The notes beneath the pieces are model-generated. The model did no database searches and was not told the origin of the DNA. It saw only the letters and a program-made list of their open reading frames with translations. Position numbers and translations under genes: made by a program. Of a stretch of 64,000 nt of DNA, positions 35,787 to 47,776 are shown in pieces; positions within the stretch are counted from its first letter, which is position 1, and each line of letters begins with the position of its first letter. Origin of the DNA: Podospora comata (Eukaryota; Ascomycota; Sordariomycetes; Sordariales; Podosporaceae); the NCBI GenBank assembly GCA_017354895.1, contig CP071496.1, positions 2,604,001 through 2,668,000 of the forward strand, read 5' to 3'.

Positions 35787-37343
35787 TTTGAAGGTCGGCG
35801 GGGGTTTGATGGGAGGGAGTAGGTGCGTAAGGGGGTTCTGGTGGGTTATTTGAGGGCGCGATGGATGGATAGACTCGATGATTGTGTTAGTTGACGGTTG
35901 AATACTCAAGATGGTCAGCGCGCTCGACGGTGGGCGATCGCGCCGTGATCAAAGGTTGAGGTTTCGTCCATGTTGAGGAGCGCGGAAGTTTAGCGAGTGA
36001 CGCAGCTAACAGACCCCTGACACCCAGTTGCCGGCCGGAGTGCATAGGTGGCGTTCTTAGTGGGCTTCTAGCGCAGATATGTCTTGGCATAGAATACTTA
36101 TGTTAACTTTCCCTAACCCTTTGTCTGTAGTGTATTCGGCATCTTCAACATTGGTGTCTCGACCAAATTTGAATTTCCTGAGTTGCTATGTAACGTCGGG
36201 TGTCCAGCTTGTTTCTCAATCACCACTCTCTCCGTCTCCTCCACCCCCACTATATCCTCCACCCCAACCGGATCCTCCATCAGGCCATGAACCACGGAAT
36301 TTGACCTTCTGGGACTTGACCTCGAGATTGCCAGGAACGGAATGGTGGATGGCGAACGTGTTGTCCGAGTCGGGGTGGTGGTTGGCGTTGCTGTTTGAGT
36401 TTTTGTTTTCCTTGCCAAAGCTCATTTCGGATACCGACCGGGACAACTTTGACAGGATTTTACCCATCTTAGGTCTCGAAGGTGAGGTTGGTATTGTGCA
36501 AGAGGTTTGATAGAAGTGAGGCAAGCTTGGCCAAAACCAACAGGTTCTCTGGCAAGTGAAGGCTCCCTTATCATTGTATTTCCTGCCCTGGAAGATGTGC
36601 CATCAAGTTTTGAATGAGGTGTCTCTTGCTGACATGGGATGGTTGAGTTCGTCTGCACTGGGCACTGTCATGAGCTTCCATGCTTGAGCTTCTGTGAGAC
36701 CTCAACTCACACACACCACGCGACTTAAGCTAACCGGATGACACAGCCAGTAGGATCACGTTAAGCTCTTAAAACAATGATTTGAGCTTTCATCCGGATC
36801 TGCTATAGCTTATGACGCATAGCCAAGACGGGCGTTCCCTTTCCATATTGATGTACCTTGCATGGCTCCTTCCCCGCAGCGGCCCTGCGATTTCTCACGT
36901 TCCTGCCTTCCCATGGGCAACCCCATCACATGTACTAGAATTAGTTGTGGAGTATCTATGAAACTTCAATTCTTTTTTCTGTTGTATGGCAGAGCTATTG
37001 ATGCCTGGCAGCTTTCACCGACCATGGCAGCATCTTGGAAACCGTACCCTCATTCAACAACCAGCAATCTCTCTACATCGACGAGATGTACAAAACACCA
37101 CAGATCGGCATGGTAACAGTCCTTATGCTTAACCAGCTGCCTAAACGTTCGGTGCCTATTTTATACCCGGCGATGGGCCATCCCGCTGTTTACCCCCTTT
37201 ATCCGGCAATCCCACGTTGATCTCCTCCACGTGCGGGGCCCAACTACCAGGTTGCTGGTGACGACTCGGGTACATATTGACCATGTATCGTCTTTGGCAT
37301 GAGACATTTCTCAGAGAGATGGACAACGTTGAAGTTGGTTGCC
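35787..37343. other. Intergenic region with one possible small gene
   Basis: This stretch runs from the Saf4-like start to the GH43 start. The only candidate is the small frame at 36216-36467, listed separately. Otherwise nothing is seen beyond likely promoters for Saf4 (proximal) and GH43 (distal). Confidence 0.35.
36216..36467 (-). CDS. Possible small protein with N-myristoylation signal
   Basis: I do not recognise this frame. It encodes 83 residues starting MGKILSKLSRS and ending in a Gly-rich, acidic tail (GGGYSGGGGDGESGD). Gly2 with Ser6 fits the MGxxxS N-myristoylation consensus, and the basic residues just after would help membrane binding. The middle is rich in Asn, His and Ser and looks disordered. 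The frame extends upstream to 36524 with a different Met. There is no intron or homolog evidence, so it may be chance. Confidence 0.33.
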   Translation of the reverse strand: MGKILSKLSRSVSEMSFGKENKNSNSNANHHPDSDNTFAIHHSVPGNLEVKSQKVKFRGSWPDGGSGWGGGYSGGGGDGESGD

Positions 37344-39519
37344 ATGAAGTCACTCTTATTACTGGGCCTGTCAGCCCGTCTCTCAGCTTCGTTGGGGCAC
37401 GCGGCCAACTCCACCATCTACAACCCGATATTCCCGGGCTTCTATCCGGATCCAAGTTGTATCTTTGTCCCTGAGTGGGATGATACCTTTTTTTGTGCTT
37501 CGTCGAGCTTCAATGCCTTTCCAGGAATTCCTATCCACGCGAGCAAGGACCTGCAGAACTGGAAGCTGATTGGGCATGTGCTGAACCGCAAGGAGCAACT
37601 CCCCAGGCTGGCGGAGACGAATAGATCAACCAGGTAGGAATTGAATCGATCTAACTGAGGACAGTATCATGGCTGACAGCCTGAAGTGGCATTTGGGCAC
37701 CGACCATCAGATTTCACGATGACACTTTTTGGCTTGTCACGACACTGGTAGATGATGACCGCCCTCAGGCAGATTTTACCAGATGGGATAACGTATGTCT
37801 TCCCCACCACCTGTTCTTCGAAGAGGATGCTTATCTTTTTCTGCTTGGCAGATTATCTTCAGGGGCAAGGATCCGTACGACCCAGCCTCGTGGTCGAATG
37901 CCATCCACTTCAATCTTACTGGTTACGATCCTGAGCCTTTTTGGGATGTGGATGGAAAGGCTTACATCAACGCCGCCCACGCATGGCAAGTTGGGTATGT
38001 ACTGCTTTAACTATTTGAACTTTGAAATGGTGTGGGCTGACCATGGCTGTTAAAGACCTTACATTGAACAAGCGGAAGTCAACCTTGACACAGGAGAAGT
38101 TGGCGAATGGAACGTGATATGGAACGGAACCGGCGGCCTTGCCCCTGAAGGACCGCATATCTACCACAAGGATGGATGGTATTATCTCCTGGCTGCAGAG
38201 GGTAAGAATACGGCAACCCATGTATTCTGTCCAAGTGGACTAAGCTGACCATCTTCTAGGTGGAACTGGTGTTAACCACATGGTCACGATGGCTCGCTCA
38301 AAGAATGTTTCTGGACCCTACGAGTCATATGTGAACAACCCGGTCTTGTCCAATGCCAATACCTCAAGTCTTTGTAAGCGCCGAATAACCCATAACAGCA
38401 GTGGTTCGATTGACTTACACCCCCGTCAACAGTCCAAACCGTAGGCCATGCGGATCTCTTTCATGATGGCAATGGAAACTGGTGGGGTGTTGCTTTGTCC
38501 ACTCGCTCAGGTCCTGAATACATACACTATCCCATGGGACGGGAAACCATCATGACGGCTGTATCCTGGCCTGAGGGAGAGTACCCAGTTTGGACACCCA
38601 TCAGCGGTGAAGTGAGCGGTTGGCCTCTGCCGCCTGCGGCACTGGATATCAAAGGGGTGGGGTAGGTTGTGAATTCGCAACTTCTGCTCGTCATGTGCCT
38701 AGCTAATCTCGATTTTCCTCATGCTTTAGGCCATTTGTCAACCATCCGACACCTGATATTCTCACCTTCTCCAACGATACCGCTCTCCCAGCCCACATCA
38801 CGCACTGGCGTTACCCCAATCCATCCTCCTTTACCATCTCGCCGCCTGAGAAGCCAAACACTCTGCGAATCAACCCTTCGAACATCAACCTGACCGCTCT
38901 GAATGGGAATTACGCCGGCCCAGGTGGTCAGAGCTTCATCTCGCGCCGACAGCAAGACACCCTTTTCACTTTCTCCGTCGACCTTGACTTTTCTCCCACA
39001 GCCATCGAAGAAGAAGCCGGTGTATCTGCTTTCTTGACACAGAACCACCATCTCGACATTGGGATCGTGCTGCTGCCTCCAAGTGCCAGCACTGCGACTC
39101 TCTTGCCGGGACAGCCCGCGGGACAAGAAGAGGAGGCTCTGATTCCGCAGATCAGGTTCAGGGGGGAATCCTACGTGCCTGTTCCGAAGCCCATCATTGC
39201 CCCTGTGCCCAAGGCTTGGAGAGATGGAAAACTGAGGCTGGAGATCAAGGCTGCGAATAGGACTCATTACAGCTTCAGTGTTGGGCCAGCGGGGAGACAG
39301 AGCTTGATGCAGACGTTGTTGTATGCAAGTAATGAGCCTGTTAGTTGGGGTTTTACTGGTAGGTTCTTCATGGAAGATTAGGGGATATCATTGTGTTGCT
39401 AACTGGCTGAAATAGGGGTGCTCCTTGGCGTGTATGCCACGAATAACGGGAGAAATGGGACGACACCGGCATATGTCTCGAACTGGCAGTATCTGCCTCA
39501 GGGGCAGTTCAGAGACTAA
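37344..39519 (+). CDS. Secreted glycoside hydrolase family 43 (beta-xylosidase / arabinofuranosidase type)
   Basis: This is a hemicellulose-degrading exo-glycosidase. Eight exons (37344-37633, 37687-37792, 37852-37994, 38056-38201, 38260-38373, 38433-38661, 38730-39358, 39416-39519) total 1761 nt, or 586 residues. MKSLLLLGL... is the signal peptide. The five-bladed propeller carries the base Asp36 in FYPDPS, the pKa-setting Asp in FWDVDGKAYI and the acid Glu in LAPEGPHIYHKDG. A C-terminal beta-sandwich (from about residue 340; HITHWRYPNPSSF ... GVLLGVYATNNG) matches the concanavalin-like module of GH43 xylosidases. The start at 37344 was chosen because the signal peptide begins there; the frame is open to 37299. 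Several N-glycosylation sequons fit secretion. Substrate is not fixed by sequence. Confidence 0.93.
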
Positions 39520-39686
39520 GGATTGGGCTCCCAAGCATAGGCACTGTCATCAAACAGATAACCATTGGATAAACAAAGAAACAATACCATCCCCACCGTC
39601 ATGAAAACTCATCACATCTCATTATTTCCCTTGCAAGTCAGTACACCCCAATCACTGCCTTTTGGGGTATTCCAACAAGCCCCTCA

Positions 39687-41427
39687 TCACAAAACATACC
39701 TAAACCCAACCATCCCCTCCCTCTCCCCATCCTCCCTCCTCCCTCTATCCCCCACCCTCAACACCACCTGAGCCCTCTCCCTCTCCTCCAGCCTCTTATT
39801 TTTCCTTGCAAAATGCCACCTCAACCCCGCCGCCAGCCCGGCATTAACAAACATAAACACCGCACAGACCACCATCCCCTTTGTATACCCAGGCCTGTCC
39901 CCCTCGGGGAACAGCCTCGTCCCCAACAGCGGCCCGCACTGCCCGACCATATTCAGTACCGCGATGCCCACCCCCCGTTTGGTGTCGCTCCCCTGGTTAT
40001 TCAACGTCCACGGAAGGACATTGGCTATACTAGGAAAGACACCCCCGGCAGCCAAAAAAACAGAAAAATACCGGACCGAAACGAGGTGTTCTGGCAGGGT
40101 TGCTAGTAGCACGTACCCCGCCCCGCCGATGAGGGAAAGACAAATGATTGTCAGGCCGCGTTGCTGGGTTTTGTCGGCGAGGTAAGTGGACAGGATGCAG
40201 ATGAGAAAGGAGAGGAGGTAAGGCGGGGCGGTGAGACCCTGTGCGGTGGAGGTGTTTGGGGAAAGGGACATGGAGGAGAGGATGGAGGGTAGGAATACAG
40301 GTAAGGAGGAGAAGGAGACGTTGAGGGAGAAGTACATTAGGGAGGGGAGGAGGGTTTGCAGACTTTCAAAGGTGGAGAGGATTTCGCGGGGGGAGATGCT
40401 TCGCCAGCCGGTGGGGGTTTGACCTTGCTGGGGGGTGTGGAGGGATAAACGGGCTTTGGCGACGGAAAGTTCGGTTGGGGTGAGGTCCGGGGCGGTGGTG
40501 GGGGAGGAGGGGAGGTGGAAGTAGAGGATGATGGCTAAGATGAGGGTGGGGAGGCCTTCGATTAGGAAGAGGAGGCGCCAGGGCGGGAGAGGGGGGGAAG
40601 GGGTGCTGGTTATGGCGTAGGCGAGGGCGCCGGCGAAGGTTGTTGCGAGGGGGGCGGCGGAGAGGAAGATGCCGCAGCGGAGGCCGAGTTCGCGGCGGCG
40701 GTAGAAGAAGGATAGGAGGTAGGGGACGCCGGGGGCGAAGCCGGCTTCGGCCATGGCGAGGAACCAGCGGCAGACCATGAGGGATTGCCAGTTGGGGGCG
40801 GCGGATTGGAGGGTTGAGGCGAGGCCCCTGGGGGGACGGTTAGCGGGTGGAAAAGGGGGGAGGTAAGGGGGGAGTACCAGGTTGCTACTGTTATGGTGGC
40901 CCAGATATCTGGGTTGGGTTAGGATCTGATGTGTTAGGAGAAAATAGGAGGCAGGCATACGAGGAGGCATGATCTTCCACATGAGGGCAAAGCCTTCAAA
41001 CAAGACTGAGAAGCTGTCAGCATCAAGTCCAAGAAACGAGCATAAGGCACTTACTATACGGTATGTAGAATATGGTGAGCAGCCACTGATAGTGCTCATC
41101 GTCAAACCCAAGATCATCGCCCATTCCCGCATTCTGCGCATTCCCAATATTGGACCGATCAAGAAATGCAAGCATATAAGCCAGAAACACCAGCACGACC
41201 AGCGTCTTGTCAAACTTCCTCCTGACCCGCTTCTCAACAACAGGGTCGATCTCGACAATCACGTCGTCCAGTAGGGTGCTGCCTCGTCTATCCTGGTTTC
41301 TGGGTCCATGTTGGCTAGAAGTATAAGGCTGGAGAGAAATACCGAGCTCATGCTTATCCTCATCGTCGTCTACAGGCGGTGGGAGCTTTTCAATCTTGTC
41401 AATTGCTCTTATTCTGTCGACGGACAT
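39687..41427 (-). CDS. MFS transporter, anion:cation symporter (Dal5/allantoate-permease) family
   Basis: This is a plasma-membrane carrier for organic anions or vitamins, in the family of yeast Dal5 and Tna1. Exons 41427-41055, 41005-40961, 40908-40878 and 40827-39687 give 529 residues. Diagnostic motifs are FDKTLVVLVFLAYMLAFLDRSNIGNA (TM1), WGLASTLQSAAPNWQSLMVCRWFLAMAEAGFAPG (TM3-4) and FYRRRELGLRCG. About 12 hydrophobic segments are visible, with a central loop near the PTGWRSISPREIL stretch and an Arg/Glu-rich tail. Two exons are very short (45 and 31 nt). The gene is convergent with GH43, 168 bp apart at their stops. The substrate is unknown. Confidence 0.92.
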
Positions 41428-42650
41428 GTTGATATCGGTCCTGGTACTTTCTGGTGGAGATGGCAGTGTTGTGGCTGGTTTCCCTCAACTCAGCAGAGTT
41501 GCTCCGACGGTGAAACCCGGGGTAATTCGACGGGCGAGCAGAAAAAGGGAGGCATGAAAGAGAAGAGCCGGTGGGGGGTTAGCTGTCAACAGTGTGGTTG
41601 AGCAGCTTGTCTTCCAACGTTGAACTACCAACGACCACCAGCCAGACAACAGCGAGATACCTTAGAGAGGGGAAAGTCGGAGTGTGCGGGCAAACACATT
41701 GGCATCCAAAGACAAGCTCACCCAGCGTTCCGCTGCATGTGTGCGACCGACACAAACATAGTGATGGTGGTGATCGTCCAGGCAATCGGCCTCACCTGCC
41801 ATCTCTGGTTCTTCTGACAGCTGTGCGCTGGCTTGGAGAACAGAGATTGATGCAGTGGTATCATCCAAGCTGCCAGATCTTGCCGCCAAGGGCGAAAGGA
41901 CAAACGAAGATAAGGTTTCGACGGTTTGAACTGCTGCGGTCATAGATGGCTCAATCATGCCAATGTCAATCCGTCAGTGAATCTGTGGTGCCTGATCCCA
42001 AGTTCCCGACCCGGCCGAATCGGTCCGTGAGGTGAGAATGGGGGAACTTTCGCGATACGACCTTCGATGATTTCATCCCACCCAAGGGAGCAAAGATAGC
42101 GATATCACCAGCCATGTCTTACGCTCAAACCCTCAAATCCCCGCCTTTTTCCTCAGAGAGAATCAGGCAAGGCGTTGTGACACACAAACGGTCACGACAG
42201 ACTGCATGCGGCGGTCGTGATCCTGCAGTACATCGATCAGCAGGTTCCATGCATGTCTTGCGTTGCGTAACATCCCTGAAGCTCTGCAGCACCCAGAGTC
42301 GTTTGGTTTAAATATCTGTGACATCGCGGCAACCTGACGCGCACCTGTGGTTGGTCTGGAAAAGGTGTGGTGGTGATGTGACAGGCGGTTTTTCGGGCTG
42401 TACCGAGAGATATTTGGATAGTGTTGTTGCACCCGTGAGAGAGAAGTCGAGTGGTTGATGCTTGCCGAGCTCATTGTGTGAGTTGAGAACAACCTGAGTT
42501 TGAAGTCGTTGACGATGATGTCAGTCTGGGTAGGGACCGAAGTTTATGCATGCGAACTACCTAGTGTTGTTGGGGTAACTCCTGATATAGAGGCCAAATC
42601 CTCAATCCACTCCCAGCAAACCAGCTACGACAGATGATCACATCTGTAAA
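41428..42650. other. Intergenic region, MFS transporter promoter side
   Basis: About 1.2 kb lie between the MFS start and tRNA-Asp. It holds the transporter promoter. Open frames on both strands look like chance. Confidence 0.4.
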
Positions 42651-42730
42651 TCTTCCGTAGTATAGTGGTCAGTATGTGAGCTTGTCATCCAACAACGCTC
42701 GAGACCCGGGTTCAATTCCCGGCGGGAGAG
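42651..42730 (+). tRNA. tRNA-Asp (GTC) with an 8-nt intron
   Basis: The acceptor stem is TCTTCCG/CGGGAGA with discriminator G. The D arm is GTAT/GTAT, the anticodon stem TGAGC/GCTCG and the T arm CCGGG-TTCAATT-CCCGG. The anticodon GTC is at 42684-42686. An 8-nt intron (tccaacaa, 42688-42695) follows position 37, leaving a 72-nt tRNA. A run of T residues, the usual polymerase III terminator, is only weakly present at about 42742-42752. Confidence 0.93.
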
Positions 42731-45366
42731 TCAACCACAACCTTTTGCCTTTTAACTAGCTTGCTCTGTCTTTTTGCCATTGCAGAATTCACAACACATA
42801 TCCATCCAAATTTGCGAATGTACTGCTCGCTGCAAAAGTAACGGCGGCTGGCTCGTGGAGAACTTCCTACCGCCTGCCATCTTGGCATGTGTCTCAAGAT
42901 CTTCTTCTTACCAGTCACAAGAAGGCGTGGAGGCCGCACCGGGTAAATAGAAAATATAGGAGCCATATGATACTGAGGCATCTATATCAGCCCACACTCA
43001 ACCCGTTATAAGCAACCCAAAAATAGAGACTATGGAGATGGAAATGCGATGAGCTGGGCTTCCCGTGTTCACTCGTAGCCGGGGTTTTCACAACGTCCCG
43101 CCGAGGCAGTTATCCACCCGCTGCAACGGCCGTCCCGTAGTGGCCCAGAAAACCGGGAGAGCTCTTGTCTCCATATTCTCGTCTAGACTTCATTTCTTGC
43201 CGTCTCGTAGGGCTGAGCTCTACAACTCGAGAAAAATTTTGTCGATAAGCATAGCAGAAAGCATGCTCCGAGCTAGCATCATGTCAGCAACAGGCGCAGT
43301 CGAAAACAGACTTGGGAACTGCCGAGATCTTGTGCGTTGAATGCGACATCGTATTTTGGTTGGGCCGAGAAGTCCAAGAAGGTTTTCAATGCGAACCCAA
43401 GCGCACTGCCACACTTTAAACGCGTGATGAGTGACAGCTGGTCGGTAGACAATTTGTTGCTCACTGAGTGAGCACAAAGTCGGTGTCTCAGTCAACCCTT
43501 CCAGAGCCACCAAGTGACATGCTGCGAGTGAGACATGTTTCTTGTCATATGCCAAAAAAGGGATATGCAACGTTGTAAGTGGCCTCCTTCCTCGCCGTCT
43601 GACCCTCTTCGCTATGACGGAAATGGCCTCTGAAATAAATCATGTTTCCTCGGCGGGCACCAAAGAAGAAGAGAAAGTCCATGAAACCATGAAACCGGAG
43701 ACTGGGCGGATGTGATCCGACATCCAGAATAACGGCTCCGTTACCATAGGTGGCGCGCTAACGTCGTACGAACCGTTCGGCCGCGGGGGGAAAAGTGCGA
43801 GGAAAAATTACAAGAAGGAAGATGCCCCTTGCTGTTCTCCTGTTTCAGCGGCCAGGATGCGAACACCACAGAACCACCGCAGATTCGCTCACCGTTTCGT
43901 ACAAGGGCGAGATGTTGTTTCGGTGACTGGTACAGTGGCAATGGGCGGGATCAACGCTTTTCCTGTCGGTCTCACCGCTGGCCTTTGACTTGAGGTTGTT
44001 TGCATGGCGTGCAGGAGGGCGCCGGTGGGGGCGTCGGTCTCCGGAGAGCGGGCCTGGATGCGGGCAACGTGGGGCGGCAGCGACCAACCGTCCTCCACCA
44101 CCAAGCGCTGGGAGATCGATCACGAACTGCCACTGGATTGGTCGACAGACAACATCTCGGGCACGGGCATTGCACGGGGGCCGGATCGACCATGCGGCGT
44201 TGATGTTTGTTTGCGCCAGTGCGGCCCATGCCTCTGAAATAATGACAAGAAGAAAAAATTTCGAGTTTTGATATGACGCGGCCAAATGCTTCTTTTGCTT
44301 TCAGCTTTCCCATCAGCTGGGAAAAGGCGATTCGATAGCGCCGGTACGTGGCCGGTAGTTTTTCACCCGCCGTCGGGGTCCGAGTCTCGTGTTTTGGGAA
44401 ATTCGGTAGGCAACAACTCCTTCTCATTTCAATTTTCATAAGCAACGCTGCCGCCTCATCTTGGAGTGCTTGGTTCCAAGACTTTTTCCACGGGAAGCAC
44501 GCCCACGTTGCACACGATCTGATGTGAGCACAAAAATGGTTACACAATGCAGAGCAATATCTCTGGGACACGACATTTTGTCCACTTCTTCTGGGCCATC
44601 CTCAGTCCTCACCTTAATTCATCTCAATACCTCTAGATCATGGTGGTGACTAACTCTCTCGTATTATCATCTTGCCCAGACTGGGCTAGCCCAGGCAGGC
44701 CACTCGCCATCACTTCAAAATCCCAAAACATGGGGTTAGTAGCGTCCGACACCCCTTGAATGCCAAGGCTAGCTTTCCTTCCTGGGACATGTGCCTCAGC
44801 AGTGCCACTGGCTGGGCAGCATCTAGGGGTCTTCCCTGCATAAGCGCCTCTGATTGGCCTGATTGGCCTGTCAACGGAGACAACATGCGCTCCCTTGGCA
44901 GGGTTGGCAGGTGACATTGCTGAATTTCGGCCGTCGGCGGCTCAGATGCCCCCAGCGGCCAACAAAGGCGTGAGAGGTTGGGACCCCGGTGGGAAAGGGG
45001 CTCGGCGCTGCTGGAAGGAACATTGAAAGCGATGATGGGTCCCCGTTTGTCAACCTCTCTCGTTTTTCCCCATCCCCATCCCCCATCGTCAGCAGACAAA
45101 CTCACGCATACACGAACTGCCAACACCAAGGCTCGTGTTGCCCACGCTTCTTCAGTCTCTCGTTCACAGCCTCACTGGCACTTTTCTCTTTTATACACTC
45201 GCTCATCATCACCACTTGCCTCGTGCTCTTTTTTTCAATCATCAGCCATCACTTGACCCGCCTCAGCGCATACATCACCACCAACTACTAATCAACAACA
45301 ACAACAACACACACCCATCTTTCTTGGAATATTCAACTGTACTTACACTCACAACACTCTCACACC
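42731..45366. other. Gene-poor region upstream of the Crh gene
   Basis: About 2.6 kb hold no supportable gene. Frames such as 43845-44285 minus are Arg/His/Pro-rich shadows. The last 300 bp before 45367 are C/A-rich (caacaacaacaac repeats near 45294-45310), typical of a well-expressed fungal leader. Confidence 0.4.
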
Positions 45367-46526
45367 ATGCTTTCCAAGTTTCTCACTCTGGCGCTCGCCG
45401 CCTCCATGGTCTCTGCCCAGACTTACACTGACTGTGACCCCACCAAGAGATGTGAGTAGTTCCTGTCTCAAGACAACATTCCACATCTCGTCATGAACGT
45501 GTCGCTGACACCCCCGATCTAGCCGACTGCCCTGCCCGCAAGGCCGTTGGGTCCAAGCCCGTCAACATTGACTTCCGTCAGGGCAAGAACAAGTTCTTTA
45601 AGGAGGCCGAGGGTACTAAGCTCACCTACGATAAGGATCTCGGCGCTGTTTTCTCCATTGCCAATGAGAACCAGGCCCCCACGATCGGCAGCGAAGCCTA
45701 CATCTTCTTCGGCCAGGTCGATGTTGTTCTGAGGGCTGCCCCAGGTCCCGGTGTCGTCACCAGCTTCGTGCTCCAGTCTGACGACCTTGATGAGATCGAT
45801 TGGGAGTGGCTCGGCGGGGATAATGCCCAGGTCCAACACAACTACTTCAGCAAGGGCTGCACCGAGACGTACGACCGCGGTGGATTCTCTCCCGTCGCCG
45901 ACCCCATTGGCGCTTTCCACACCTACACCATCAAGTGGACCTCGGAGCAGCTCGACTGGATCATTGACGGCCAGGTCGTCCGCACGCTCAAGAACACCGG
46001 TATTGAGGGCTGCGCTGGTTATCCTCAGTCCCCCATGCAGATCAAGCTCGGTACCTGGGTTGCCGGTCGTAAGGATGCTCCCCAGGGCACCATCGAGTGG
46101 GCTGGTGGTCTTGCCGACTTCTCTAACGGACCCTCTGACGGGTACTACCAGAGCCTCAAGATCATCGACTACATGGGTGGCCACAAGGAGGCTACCGAGT
46201 ACCAGTATGGCGACAAGTCTGGCACCTGGCAGAGCATCAAGGTTATTGGGAGCAGCGGTGTTGTTTCCAGCAGCAGCAGCGTCACCTCCAAGGCCACCAC
46301 CAAGACTGCCACTTCTGCCACCACTCTTCAGACCGTGACCTCTAGCACTGCTCTCGGCGCTACTAATGGTACCCTCACTACTGATGCCACCACCACCCCC
46401 ACCAGCACCACCGAGGAGGTCACCGAGACCGAGACTGCCATCCCCACCGGTGCCGCCGGCAAGGTTGCCCTCAGCAACATGGCCGCCATGGGTGCCGCCG
46501 CTGTTCTCGGCTACCTTGTTCTCTAA
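45367..46526 (+). CDS. GPI-anchored GH16 cell-wall transglycosylase, Crh family
   Basis: Crh proteins join chitin to beta-glucan in the fungal wall. Exons 45367-45451 and 45523-46526 give 362 residues. The signal peptide ends at VSAQ (residue 18). The catalytic motif is DEIDWEW, with nucleophile Glu119, Asp121 and acid/base Glu123. The domain continues with HTYTIKWTSEQLDWIIDGQVVRT. Residues about 255-335 form a Ser/Thr-rich O-glycosylated stalk. The last 20 or so residues are hydrophobic (MGAAAVLGYLVL), as for a GPI signal. Codon use is strongly C-ending throughout, suggesting high expression. It resembles Crf1/Crh1/Utr2, but which paralog cannot be said. Confidence 0.93.
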
Positions 46527-47776
46527 ACGCACACGCCATTTGGACACGATAAGAGGATAGAAGGTTGTTTCAAGTTTTGTCTCCTGTCACCGGAGCTATT
46601 TTGCGTCTTCGCCACACTCCTTACATTTGCGTCTGGCAATAAGAGCAGGGGTACGCTTCCGCAATCCCCCCATTGCGCGCTTTCTCTTGGGTCCTTGCGG
46701 AGCAGTGGTCCCCCGAGATGTGCGCACGACATTGTGATGAGAACGGTCGCCCTGACGGATCTTGTTGCTGGCTGAGCAAATACCAATGCCCAATGTTTAT
46801 ACGAGTTTAATACCGGTGGTCCCCGGGAGATATATATGTCGACACGGATGGGAAACAGTCATGGCATCTGTTAGATGAGACAAGGCAATGTTTTTTAGAT
46901 GAAGATTTTTGGGGGCGCGTCTGTATACTGAGCGAGCATGTTGTTATGGTTTTTTTGGCGTGTTTAGAAGTTGTGGCATGACTGCTTGTTATTTGATAGC
47001 TTGGAAGCGTTTTTGTTGTAAATAGATACCGAGGCTTCAACGTATGTATTCGATTGGAAAGACGACACATTGGATTGAAGTTGACGAGGCTCTTTTTCAA
47101 GTGTTTTGTGTTGATGATCCCAAGACGGCATGGGTAAAAGTGGTGGCCCTATTCCGGGTTCCTCATCGGAAAATATTTTCAGGGGTCAAAGGGGCAATGC
47201 AAGATCTCCAATCAGCGTTGCATGCATCCGAGATGCCGGGCAAAAAACGGTGAGATGCATGAGGTCATCCCGCTTCCGATTTGGGGGCCTCGTGCAGCTA
47301 TTCTCCATTCAGATTGAAGGAGGGTGTGAGGCTCCAAAATGCGGGGAACCTCTCACCGAACCTGAACCCCTTTAGCCCTTCAGCTACTCAGACACAGGAC
47401 AAGGAAGGCTGGGAGCCAGGAAGCAAGGCAACAGGCTGCCTTGTCAGGCGCTGGTTTATATCAGTAACTGGAGCGTACGACCTTTTACTGTGACTCCAGA
47501 GCCGAGAGGGTTGGATCGAAGTCATCTCCCGGAAACAAAGACACGAAACCGGAAACCAGTTGTGCTTGTGGGAGGTATGTAGAGAACTATTTAATAGATC
47601 TCCTATTTTGTCTAAACCTTTGATGGAAAAGGGGCCGCTTTTTCACATACTTTCACGTCTATAACACAAAGCCTTTACCCAACATTGCCCATCTCATACT
47701 TTCTCCTTACGTGAAAAAGACCAGCCAGCTAACAAATCTCACCAGTCTCAAGCACACAAACCCCAAACCAAGAACC
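46527..47776. other. Intergenic region between Crh and sirtuin genes
   Basis: This stretch contains the 3' flank of the Crh gene and the sirtuin promoter. No gene or repeat is supported. Confidence 0.4.

Noticed and set aside
43845-44285. 146-codon minus-strand frame with a hydrophobic start
   Set aside because: The start looks slightly like a signal peptide, but the rest is His/Arg/Pro-rich, overlapped by other frames, and has no homology I recognise.
45519-46547. 342-codon minus-strand frame opposite the Crh gene
   Set aside because: It is a Gly/Leu-rich shadow produced by the C-ending codons of the Crh gene.
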